Origin: Sabellastarte sp. h YS-2021
Lineage: Eukaryota; Annelida; Polychaeta; Sabellida; Sabellidae
Direction: 5' to 3'
Assembly (NCBI GenBank): GCA_964017235.1
Contig: OZ024930.1
Location: forward strand, 27,966,614-28,030,613
DNA length: 64,000 nt
Made by a program: the position numbers and the translations under genes. Position 1 is the first letter of the stretch. Every line of letters starts with the position of its first letter. The notes below the pieces were generated by a model. That model was not told the DNA's origin, did no database searches, and worked only from the letters and a program-made list of their open reading frames with translations. Of this stretch, positions 44,101 to 56,100 are shown in pieces.

Positions 44101-47100
44101 TGACGTCATAGCATCTTTTTCGTTGTCTAAACCTCTTAGGCCCCTAGTAAGCTGATAGCGGGGTCGGTGGGAGGGTCTTGTGTGTCCATTGTGTGTATCT
44201 CACTTCTACACTTGCCCGACCCCAGGGCCAAGAGGAAAACTGTCTTGAAGGTCCAATGCTTCAAGGAGGCCTCTTTAATTGGTTCAAAATGAACCTTGCC
44301 AGCTGGTGCTGGAGGGGATTCCCTTCTGGCCTTTGGGTATGTCTCAGTGCAAATTATCCCGGAGACGAGTGAGATTTTCATCCTTACTGATATTGATGGG
44401 CGAATTTCCCAGTCTATCAGCAATGGCTGACCTGTAACCATCAATGGTGCTGGGCTGCAACTTCCTGTCCTGAAACAGGTCCATAAGGAAGTCAGCAACT
44501 GACTTTATGGGGGGGGGGGGGGGAGGCCCGAAGTCCACCTAAGGAGGGGCCCGAAGTCCACCTGAGGAGTGATACATCACTTTGTAAAAAGGACCACTTG
44601 CCTCATAGACTGATCTGACTGATTTCCTTTGAGGTCAAATTGAGGAGCCTCAATTCTTGCTGCCACTGCCTCAGACAAGCCCTGCTCCTCGATTGCTGAG
44701 GCTCTGGGAGCCATGCACGAAGATAAAGATTTGTCAGATTTCTGTGAGGGATCTGATTGAGTGGCTGACAACAGGTTGGGCAGATGGGCAGGCTCAGTGG
44801 GATTTGGCTGCACATGGCCACTAGATCCCAAAACCAAGGCATGTTGGGTCACCCCGGAGCAATCAGAATGATTCTCTTGCATGGGGAGTCCTGCAACTCC
44901 TCCACCACTTTGCCCAATATGGCTGATGGTGGGAAGGTGTATGCTTCCAGATCCTACCATGGCCGACTGAGCGCATCCACTGCTGTGGCCGGGGGATCCG
45001 GTACCGGTGACACAAACAGAGGCAACTTGTTGTTGAACCTCATGGCAATTAAGTCTATTTTGGGCCGGTGCCACCTGTTGCATATTGAGTGGAAGACCTC
45101 TGGAAGAAGAAACCACTCTGTTTGGATGGTCTGGCCTAGCCTGGATAGCTTGTCCGCTACCACGTTCAGCCGGCCTGGAATGTGTCGGGCTTAGAGTCAC
45201 TTGTTTCCTGGTACACCAGGTCAAGATTCTCCATAGCAGGGCACAAGTGGGCCCGACCTCGGTTGCTGTCGGTTGCTACAAGTACTATCTTGTTTGAGGA
45301 AAGGTCTTGGAACTCTTAAAGCCCGAAAGACTGCTTAAGCTCTAGATAGTTTAAATGCAGCTTGCTTCCCGGAAGGGACCCGGTTCCTTCTGCAGTGTGC
45401 TCGTTTACGTGAGCACCCCACCCTTCTATTGATGCATCTGTAAATATTTGCAGAGCATGCTTAATTGAGTGTAATGGTTGGCCTGTAAGAACATTGTCTT
45501 CCTTCAGCCACCATTGTAAATGGGGGGACCGGGTGCAGGGACCTGGGGACTTGGATCACCTTTTCCAGTGATTCTGGTACCCTCCAGTTGTTTTGAGATG
45601 CCACTGTATGGGTCTCATATGAAGTCGACCTAGATTAACTTGCTTTTCTGTAGCCGTCAGTAACCTATCAAGGACATGAATTCCCGGACCGGGCAAGCCG
45701 GTAGGGATAGCAGTTTTAACATAGTCTCTTGAAGGTTCTGTCACCGGTCCAGAGTCGGTCGGAACCGATCAGACCTGAAGTCAAACTGGTAGCCTACAAA
45801 ATCAAAGTCTTGTTTGGGCTCCCACTCTGATTTCTGTAAGTTCATCAGCCAACCCAGTTGCTGACACATTATTTACTAGTTCCTGTGGATGTTGGAGACA
45901 AGCCTGGGATCTGGCTCTCACCAACCAGTCGTCTAGGTACTGGTGGCTTCTTAAGTCCTTGTGTATGGTCACAAATTTCACCTCCTTTGGTATCACAGTG
46001 AACGCCAAAGGTGCTGTGGACAAACCAAATAGCTGGCATTACCTGGATTGTTCTTGTATAGGTATAGGGAGTAGGTATCCCTCCTTGAACATTTGTAATA
46101 CCTAGGGTCCAGCCCCCAAGGCTTCCTAAGTTCCCGAAAAAGGGCTTAGTCTGGACCCTACAGGCAGATTGTGTGCCACATTTGGGACATTTGGTATTTT
46201 GATAAACATTTTCTGTCCCTCCGGACACTGGTCCGGTCTGGTGACAATGATCCAGGTTAACGGTCTCTCTGTTCTTATTGTGGTCTGGTGGGGCTGACAC
46301 AACTTTTCATATTAATAGACTCTTCGCCCCGGGCCAGCAGCCTGCAAGGTGCAGCATTTACAGAGCAATTGTCATTTGTGAGATGTCTGACCCCTGGCCG
46401 GACATGATGACAAAATTTATTTTTTTTTTTTTTTTAATATATGTAACCAGTTGGGTCGAAGCACTTTTCAGTAAGGACTGTGTAGCCAGCACCCTGTTAG
46501 GAGACTTGTAACCCGTAGGTTGAAGCAAGTGTACTAGGCTGTGTAGCCAGTACCAGCCGGCATACTTTGTAACCAGTTGTTGAAGCAAGTGTACAAGGCT
46601 GTGTAGCCAGTACCAGCCGGTACACTCTGTAACCTGTAAGCAGTTGTTGAGGCAAGTGTACCAGGCTGTGTAGCCACTACCACCCGGTACACTCTGTAAC
46701 CAGTTTGTTGAGGCAAGTGTACAAGGCTGTGTAGCCACTACCAGCCGGTACACTCTGTAACCAGTTGTAGTCAGTAATAAAAAGCAGTTGCTAAATCAAT
46801 TTTACAACTATCTTGTGTGTTGAATTCAGCTTGCTGTAGGTCTCCTCCATTAATTAAAGTATTTCTTTAATCGCACGTCTTATTTGTAGATTTGACAGTT
46901 GCTGGGAAAGCCCTTGTGAACTATTTTTAGAAACACTTGGTGTTTGGTGTGTCACGTGACCAGCTTGCTGGTCGGAAAGACACGCGATTGGCTGATTGGA
47001 GCTTGTCAGTTGAAGCGTTCTTTTGTGATACTTAAACATGCAAATGCGTAGTATTCTGCTCATCCACAAACCCCACTACCGGCAACGAAGCGGGGTCTGC

Positions 47101-50100
47101 AAGGCAGGGACTGGAATCACAGTAGACGTGAGTTCTGAAGAACGCACTTCCGACCTTCCTGGTCGGTGAAAACACGTGACCTGCTTCGTGATTATTTGGA
47201 AGGACACACGATTGGCTAACTGGAGATGACGTCAGTATTCACGTTCTTTGTGTGATGCCTTACCGGCAACTTTACAGTCCACAAAACCCCACTACCGACA
47301 ATAAGGTCGGGTCTGCAAAGCAGGGACTGGAATCACAGTAGACGTGAGTTCTGAAAGAACGCACTTCCGATCTTCCTGGTCGGTGAAAACACGTGACCTG
47401 CTTCGTGATTAGTCGGAAGGACACGCGATTGACTGACTGGATATGACGTCAGAGGTTGCGTTCTTTTGAGCTGGCCAGTCGGCTGATACTTAAAAGCAGA
47501 GAAGCCTGGACCAGTGCCCTCTGAAGATGAAAGTCCTGGTCGATGGCGGTCTGAAGTCGGTTGCTCAGCCGGCTGTGCACTCAAACCAGTGTCCTGGCCA
47601 TCCACTGCCCTTACTACCGACACAAGTGCCGGGTCCACAAGGGTGGGACTGAGAGTGATCAAGATGACATTCCTTCTATGTAAATACTAGTTGAGGTCGG
47701 CTGAATACGAGCTTGCCGGTCGACTAATGCATTAAAGCAAAGATGTCTGGACCAGTGCGCTCTGAAGAAATCTGAAGAATTCATCTCTTGCTTCTGATGA
47801 AAAAACACTAAATACTCGAGCTAGGCTGGTGTGACTGATGCTATACAGCAGAGAAGTCTGTACCAGTGTGCTCTGAAGATGAAGAATGCATCTTGCTGGG
47901 AATTCCTTCTTAACAGTGTTCAAAACTACGTAGACTGAAGTTTCCCGTGATTTCTATTGTAGCACTAGAAAAGATGTTTCTATGGTGATATTAGCTGGAA
48001 GGTTACAGCAGGTACATTCAAACAAAAACACGGATAAAAATACCTTGTAAGTATATCCATTATATTTCTAAAAATTGTCGATCTGCCCCTAACAACACAA
48101 TTGTTGAATGGGAGGAAACTAGAAAATGGCTGCCTTCATATTTCTCGTAGATTACTGCCCTATCGTCAACACTAAATTGAGTCAGCTAGGGAGCATTTCC
48201 AGCAGACTTATAAATGTATATCCGTGCTTGATTAGTAGATAACACTTCTACACTGAAAATATCCACATATAAGGTTGAAAATCCGTCATAATGCACACTT
48301 TTCCTTAAATAAATCTGGAGATGTTGAAAACACGTCTGCACAGTACACGCGCCAAACGAAAAAGATGCTATGACGTCAGGGGAGTGCACAGTACTACGGA
48401 CCGGCCAGCCGGTGGAGACACAGGAAGTCTTTTTCCGGCGTTTGGCGGGCCGGTCTGTGCCGACCGGATTAGCAATTGTCCATTGGATAGGATGTATTAA
48501 CGCAATAAAAATAGCCCTGACAAGATTTTAAGCTCAAGGTCACTGCAGCAAGGTCAAATCAGGTCACACCATGACGTTGCACACTTACAACCCCTAACCA
48601 ATGTCTCTACCAAGTATCACCTACCTACACCTTATGGTTTCTGAGATACAGCCGGACAAGAATTTAGAGGTCAAGGTCACTACGGCAAGGTCAAAGGTGA
48701 AATCAAGGTCACACCATGACGTTGCACACCTACACCCCCTAACCAATATCCCTACCAAATATCAACTTCTTACACCTTACGGTTTCCGAGATATAGCAAA
48801 GACAAGATTTCAAACTCAAGGTCATTACGGCAAGGTCAAAGGTCAAATCAAGGTCACACCATGACGTTGCACACCTCCTAACCAATGTCCCTACCAAGTA
48901 TCAACTTCCTACACTTTACAGTTTCTGAGATACAGCCCGGACAAACTGTTTCTAACCGCCCGCCAGCCCGCCCACCCACCCCTCCAGACACCATGGGTGA
49001 AAACAATACCCCAACAGCCCTTAAGGGCTGTGGGGTAAAAACAGCATCAGATATGCAAGATCAAAGGTCAAATCAAGGTCACAACATGACGTTTTACATC
49101 TATACACCCCAGCCAATATCCCTACCAGGTATCAACTTCCTACACCTTACGGTTTCTGAGATATAGCTCGGACAAGATTTTATAGGTCAGGGTCACTACG
49201 GCAAGGTCAAAGGTCAAATTAAGGCCACACCATGACGTTGCACCCCTACACCCCCTAACTAATGTCCCTACAAAGTATCAACTTCCAACACTTTACGGTT
49301 TCTGAGATATGGCCTGGATTTTCAAATTCAAGATCACTACGGCAAAGTCAAAGGTCAAATCAAGGTCAGACCATGATGTTGCACACCTACACCCCCTAAC
49401 TAATGTCCCTACCAAGTATAACTTCCTACACCTTACGGTTTTTGAGATACTGGCCGGACAAACTTTTTCCCACCGCCTGCCCATCTGGAGACCAAGGGTG
49501 AAAACAATACCCCGACAGCCCATAAGGGCTGTGGGGTAAAAAGTGCTGCCAGAATGACCTATCTGAGCCTTTATAGGCCGGGACTGATAATTTCAGGCAA
49601 CAAATGGTTCTCCATAATATGTGCAAGTTCAACACTGAAAAAAACAATGATAGGTTTTACCTGAAGTTAACAGTGGGTTCACACAAACAAGATGGCCACC
49701 AAGCCTCCAGACTGCCAAACATGTGAGAATGAACTCCAAGGATGTCCGCATGAATAGCATCACTGGATGATTTGTGTGCAAACCTCGGGACTGAAAGGAT
49801 GTTGCTACATGGTGTGAGGCATTAAGAAGCTGTGTACATGTGATGTGATCACAAGACTCAGAACGTAACTGAAAAAGAAGAAAGTAGTCGAACAAGATCA
49901 AGATAGTGTATATAGAAGTGACATGCACATGTATTTCAAAACATGACCCAGCATCAAACCTTTAACAAGCAGATTGCAATATAATGGATTAAGTTACAAA
50001 CTTTAATGAGTAAGGAAATTACCAAGTATTTAGCATACGTGGTACCTTTTAAATTATTACAGGTGAAATGCAATTACTGGAAACAATTTGAAACTAGAGG

Positions 50101-53100
50101 ATCGCTCGCAAAAAAAAAAGATAATGTTTTTGCATAGCAAAAACAAAGCGTCCCGAAAAGGATAAAAAGGTGAGTGCTAAAGTATTAAGAAAATGCTTCG
50201 TTTCTAGCCTTATACTGTTGTGGCAACCAAAGTCAGCGCAGTCTGCACTATCTAGCACGGTTTTCAAGATATAAGCATTTTTGTGTTTTGCAAAAAATTA
50301 AAAATGTCCGCTATATTTGGCGAGACAAAAATATTTTGAAAATTGGCATGGCTACTCTGCAGAGATACCCAGCAGGTCAAAAATTTTGTTGAGTTGGCTC
50401 CATATAGCACAGTTTTCGAGATATAAGCATTTTTGTGTTTTGCAAAAACTTTGAAAATTCAAAATGGCCACCATTTCTGGGGAGACAAAAATGTTTGTCA
50501 AGACCACTGCCGCGGTGTGTATCTCCCGCCGAGCATTAAAGGAGAAGAAATAGCTTTTCCGAGAAATTCACAATTTTTCATTTTCGTGAAGGAAATCTCT
50601 TCCAAATGTAGGTGAATGAGTTATTTGAGAAAAATTGGCTATCTGCAATACTTTTACAGATAATTAGCATTTACTCATTTTGAGTAGGTGAATAAATAGC
50701 TATGGGTCTGAAACTTCACAGAGTGAAAGCTCTCCCAAAAGTAGGTGAATGAGTTATTTGAGAAAAATTAACTATCTGCAATACTTTTAGAAATAATTCA
50801 CACTCATTTTGAGTAGGTAAATAATTAGCTATGGGTGTGAAACTTCACCAAGTGAAAGCTCTCCCAAAAGTAGGTGAATGAGTTCTTTGAGAAAAATTGG
50901 CTATCTGCAATACTTTTAGAGATAATTCGCATTTACTCATTTTGAGTAGGCGAGTAATTAGCTATGGGTCTGAAACTTCACCATGTGAAAGCTCTCCCAC
51001 AAGTAGATGAATGAGTATTTGATAAAAATTGGGTATCCACAATACTTTTACAGATAATTCGCATTTACTCATTTTGAGTAGGTGAATAAATAGCTATGGG
51101 TCTGAAACTTCACAGAGTGAAACCTCTCCCAAAAGTAGGTGAATGAGTTATTTGAGAAAAATTGGCTATCTGCAATACTTTTAGAGATAATTCGCATTTA
51201 CTCATTTTGAGTAGGTGAGTAATTAGCTATGGGTCTGAAACTTCACCATGTGAAAGCTCTCCCACAAGTAGATGAATGAGTTATTTGATAAAAATTGGGT
51301 ATCCTCAATACTTTTACAGATAATTAGCATTTACTCATTTTGAGTAGGTAAATAATTAGCTATGGGACTGAAACTTCACGGAGTGAAAGCTCTTCCAAAA
51401 GTAGGTGAATGAGTTATTTGAGAAAGACTGGCTATCTGCAATACTTTTAGAGATAATTCGCATTTACTCATTTTGAGTAGGTGAGTAATTAGCTATGGGT
51501 CTGAAACTTCACCATGTGAAAGCTCTTCCAAAAGTAGATGAATGAGTTATTTGAGAAAAATTGGCTATCTGCAATACTTTTAAGAGATAAGTCGCATTTA
51601 CTCATTTTGAGTAGGTGAGTAATTATCTACGGGTCTGAAACTTCACCATGTGAAAGCTCTCCCAAAAGTAGGTGAATGAGTTATTTGAGAAAAATTGGGT
51701 ATCCGCAATAGTTTTTGAGATAATTAGCATTTACTCATTTTGAGTAGGTGAGTAATTAGCTACGGGTCTGAAACTTCACCAAGTGAAAGCTCTTCCAAAA
51801 GTAGGTGAATGAATTATTTGAGAAAAATTGGCTATCTGCAATACTTTTAGAGGTAATTCGCATTTACTCATTTTGAGTAGGTGAGCAATTAGCTATGGGT
51901 CTGAAACTTCACCAAGTGAAAGCTCTATCTAGCATGGTTTTCGAGATATAAGCATTTTTATGTTTTGCAATTTTGCGAAAAATTTGAAAATTCAAAATGG
52001 CCGCCATTTTTTGCGAGAAATTTTTTTTTTGAAAATTGGCATGGCTACTCTGCAGAGATACCCTGTGGGTCAAAAATTTCGTCGAAATCGCTCTATCTAG
52101 CAGGGTTTTCGAGATATAAGCATTTTTATGTTTTGCAATTTTTGCGAAACATTCAAAAATTCAAACTGGCCGCCATTTTTGGCGAGACAAAATTTTTTTG
52201 AAAATAGGCATGGCTACTCTGCAGAGATACCCTGTGGGTCAAAAATTTCGTTGAAATCGCTCTATCTAGCACGGTTTTCAAGATATAGATCTAAGCATTT
52301 TTGTGTTTTGCAATTTTGTGAAAAATTCGAAAATTCAAAATGGCCGCCATTTTTTGCGAGAAATTTTTTTTTTGAAAATTGGCATGGCTACTCTGCAGAG
52401 ATACCCTATGGGTCAAAAATTTCGTCGAAATCGCTCTATCTAGCAGGGTTTTCGAGATATAAGCATTTTTATGTTTTGCAATTTTTGCGAAAAATTCAAA
52501 ATGGCCGCCATTTTTGGCGAGACAAAATTTTTTTGAAAATAGGCATGGCTACTCTGCAGAGATACCCTGTGGGTCAAAAATTTCGTTGAAATCACTCTAT
52601 CTAGCACGGTTTTCAAGATATAAGCATTTTTATGTTTTGCAATTTTGCGAAAAATTCGAAAATTCAAAATGGCCACCATTTTTTGCGAGAAATTTTTTTT
52701 TGAAAATTGGCATGGCTACTCTGCAGAGATACCCTGCGGGTCAAAAATTTCGTCGAAATCGCTCTATCTAGCAGGGTTTTCGAGATATAAGCATTTTTAT
52801 GTTTTGCAATTTTTGCGAAAAATTCAAAAATTCAAAATGGCCGCCATTTTTGGTGAGACAAAATTTTTTTGAAAATAGGCATGGCTACTCTGCAGGGGTA
52901 CCCTGTGGGTCAAAAATTTCGTCGAAATCGCTCTATCTACTACGGTTTTCGAGATATAAGCATTTTTATGTTTTGCAATTTTTGCGAAAAATTTCGAAAA
53001 TTCAAAATGGCCGCCATTTTTGGTGAGACAAAATTTTTTTGAAAATAGGCATGGCTACTCTGCAGAGATACCCTGTGGGTCAAAAATTTCGTCGAAATCG

Positions 53101-56100
53101 CTCTATCTAGCACGGTTTTCGAGATATAAGCATTTTTGTGTTTTGGAATTTTTGCGAAAAATTCGAAAATTCAAAATGGCCGCCATTTTTGGCGAGACAA
53201 AAATTTTTTGAAAATTGGGAAAACTACTACGCGGAGATACCCTGTGGGTCAAAACTTTTGTCGAAATCGCTCTATCTAGCACGGTTTTCGAGATATAAGC
53301 ATTTTTGTGTTTTCCTTATTTGGAAAATTCGTAATGATTAATTAATCATTAATTACTCGGCCATTTCTTAACCAATCAATGCCAAAATCTAATGATTTCC
53401 AGATTTTAATAGAATGAATGTATTTGCCAAGTTTCAGGTGAATTGATAAAATTCCTTTCAAGTTATCATCCGGACAAGCTTCCCCATCGAAAAAAAAGAC
53501 ATTTTTGGTCATGTGACCTCTCTGATTGGTTGAAATGTCACTGCAGCATAGTGTGGGGATTGAAATGCAATATCAATATCGATATCAAACTCTAATTTGG
53601 CTTTGCATATCGATCGATATTGAAATATCGTTTCATGCCGTAAAATCCGTTATTTTGCATCTACTGATTCTTCAGTTATCAAAAATCATTTTGCTAACAT
53701 ATAAGATATACAAAACTGATCACGAATTTAATTAAAGCAGCCCATAAAAGCAATTAAATTTCATGAAAAATCTCACAATAAGTCTTTTGATGCATAAATA
53801 TTGATGATCAAACTACAGGAAGCTGAAAAACTGAAAAACTACTTTAAAAATTCTTCCCGGTGGGTGCTAGAAACGATATTGAAATTCCATCTTTCAGTAT
53901 CGATATTGAAATTCAGAAAGACATATCGATCGATATTGAAATATCGATATATGATCCCAACACTACTGCAGCATATTCAAAAAAATTCCCCAAGGCTACT
54001 GCCTAAACCTGCCAAATTTGAAAAGAATCCGCCTAACGGTTACAGAGTTATAAGGAAAACAAAATGCGGAGCCGGCAGAGCCGCCGGAGCCGGCGGAGCT
54101 GCCGGAGCCTGAAGGTCTCCCATACACAAACAAGCGTCCCGCAAGGGACGCTTAACAAGCAAGAAAATTGTCCCTCTGGAACTATGGGATAAATTTGAAC
54201 AAGAAACAGGGGTTATACACCCAAAAAATCGGGTTGCGCAAACAGTGGATGGCAACACATACCAATACTTTCCATGACTTCAGGATGGATGTATGTCAGA
54301 AGTATGTAACATGATAGCTGTGATACTGGTCCTGTACATATCAAAATAGTGGTGGGTTCTGTCCTTCCACTTTGTCAAATTTGAAATCAATTAGCAGAAG
54401 CATCTTCAAGTTACAGTGTACAAACAGAATTTCAAGATGGCAGCCATCTTGTTTTCCAAATGGGACCAATTTCAAAAACAAACTAGCCTGGGTGCTGTCC
54501 TACCACCCTGTGATACCACTCTGTGTAGACCAGACATCAGCCTGTTTTCACAGCAAAAGGAACTGGTATCAGCCAAAACGATCTTGACATACAGAAGTAC
54601 ACTTCTGCCACCTCATTGTTATTGGTCAATGGAAAAAATCAAATTGTTTTCTGTGGGTGGAGGATACTCTTGTGGGAATGGAAATTAGGGTAAAAAGTCA
54701 CACTGAGCCCTGGACATCTGCATGCCACTTCTATATACACTTCATTGCCCCAAAAAGAGGAAACGGAAACCAGACAACCACTCCATGAGGTTTGAAATCA
54801 ATAGGAGGAAGCATCTTTGAGTTAGAGACATCATGGCCATGGCCGCAATCTTGTTTTCTAAAGTGGCACCATTTTTGAAAAAAAAAACCCAGCCTAGGTG
54901 GTGTCCTACCACCCTCTTAAGTTTCAAATTGATCGGCAGTAGCATCTTAGAGTTAAAGTCTGGAATGAAATTTCAAGATTGCGGCTATGGCAGCCATCTT
55001 TTTTTTTAAGTGGCACCAATTTCAAAAGCAACCTAGCCTAGGTGATGTCTTACCACCCTGTTAAGTTTCATAGCTTCTGGCAAAAGAGCCTTGGAGTTGG
55101 AGTTTGGAAATGGAATTTCAAGATTGCGGCTATGGCAGCCATCTTGTTTTCTCAAGTGGCACCAACTTCAAAAGGAACTTAGCCCAGGTGGTGTCCTACC
55201 ATCCTGTTAAGTTTCAAATTGATCAGCAGAAGCATCTTAGAGTTAGAGCCTAGAAACGGAATTTCAAGAAAGTGCCATGGTGGCCATCTTGTTTTCGAAA
55301 TTTGGTGCAATTCCCAAAGCAACCTAGCCTAGGTTGTAGCAGAAGTGACTTTGAGCTAAAACATTTCCAGATGGCAGCTATGGTGGCCATCTTGTTCTTA
55401 AAAGTGGCGCCATTTTTGAAAGGGACTCATCCTAGGTGGTGCCCTATCACCCTGTTAAGTTTAAAATCAATCAGCATAAGCATCTTTCAGTTAGAGTCCG
55501 GAAACCAAAATGTTGACAGACGTACGGATGTCAGACAGATCAATCTAATTTGCAGGTTGATTTCACGTAACCCGCCCAACAACAAAAATAACTAATTCTA
55601 GATCCAGAATTTTCACAAGGATTTGTTGGGCCTTGGTGGAGATCTGTACTCTCCGAGTATTCTTATTTGCCTGGGGATGTTTTTAATCATTTTTTCAATC
55701 TTCTTTTCAACATAAAAATATTTCAATATTAACCTGATATTGGGGGGTTGTCACATTGTCTACAAAATAATCCGAATTTGGAATACTGAAAACGTTTTGT
55801 TCTAGAATATCATCAACCACAGGAAGCAAATTTTTTTTAACATTGCAGTTTTTATCAAAATTGCATTGAAAACTTCAGAAAAGCAAAAGTGTACAATTTC
55901 TTCAGATTTAGGCTTTATTTCAAATATTTGAAGTGTAAGATTACAGTTTTACTAAAAATGGTGATATTGATATACGTATCCAGATCTAGATATCGGCAAA
56001 CCAATCAAAACAATAAATATCAGCAATATCGATAAACAATAGATACCTGCCCGTCACAACCAAGAAGTCTTAGATAATAGACAAGGAAGGAGCAAATTTT

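Larger units (their letters stand above)
43945..48503 (-). mobile_element. DIRS-type retroelement with inverted terminal repeats (fossil)
   Basis: The inverted ends are about 43945-44125 and about 48240-48503 (TATCCAATGGACAATTGCTA at the left, its inverse at the right). Inside, on the minus strand, are tyrosine-recombinase pieces (about 44136-44540, with a STIDGYRSAI and a TFKTVFLLALGSGK segment), an RNase H/linker region (about 44577-45500) and RT (about 45800-46300, with YLDDWL). The right half (46300-48200) holds gag-position sequence with satellites. Order and ends fit DIRS1-type elements. It is clearly broken, with many disruptions, and looks older than the copy at the right edge. It was inserted into a family A array. 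Confidence 0.8.
50145..54153 (+). mobile_element. Family D/E composite element with 3' hairpin
   Basis: The 5' part contains AAGCGTCCC (50146-50154). The 3' end is a perfect hairpin AAGCGTCCC-GCAA-GGGACGCTT (54132-54153). Between them lie two D-type units, a 133-bp E array, a 168-bp D array, a non-repeated 3' region (53340-54120) with a MITE in it, and a GCCGGAGCCGGCGGAGC patch. The plan equals that of families A-C. Confidence 0.7.

Noticed and set aside
50608-51930. Regularly spaced repeats suggesting a CRISPR-like array
   Set aside because: The whole 133-bp unit is repeated with no unique spacers, in a eukaryotic intron; it is an ordinary satellite.
52128-53341. Long overlapping open frames with repeated protein such as 'KWPPFLARQNFFEN'
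   Set aside because: They follow the 168-bp satellite D in phase and have no start, family or splice context; they are a by-product of the tandem repeat.
54040-54258. Alanine/proline-rich open frame
   Set aside because: Produced by a GCCGGAGCC-type simple patch at 54064-54105 within the D/E element.
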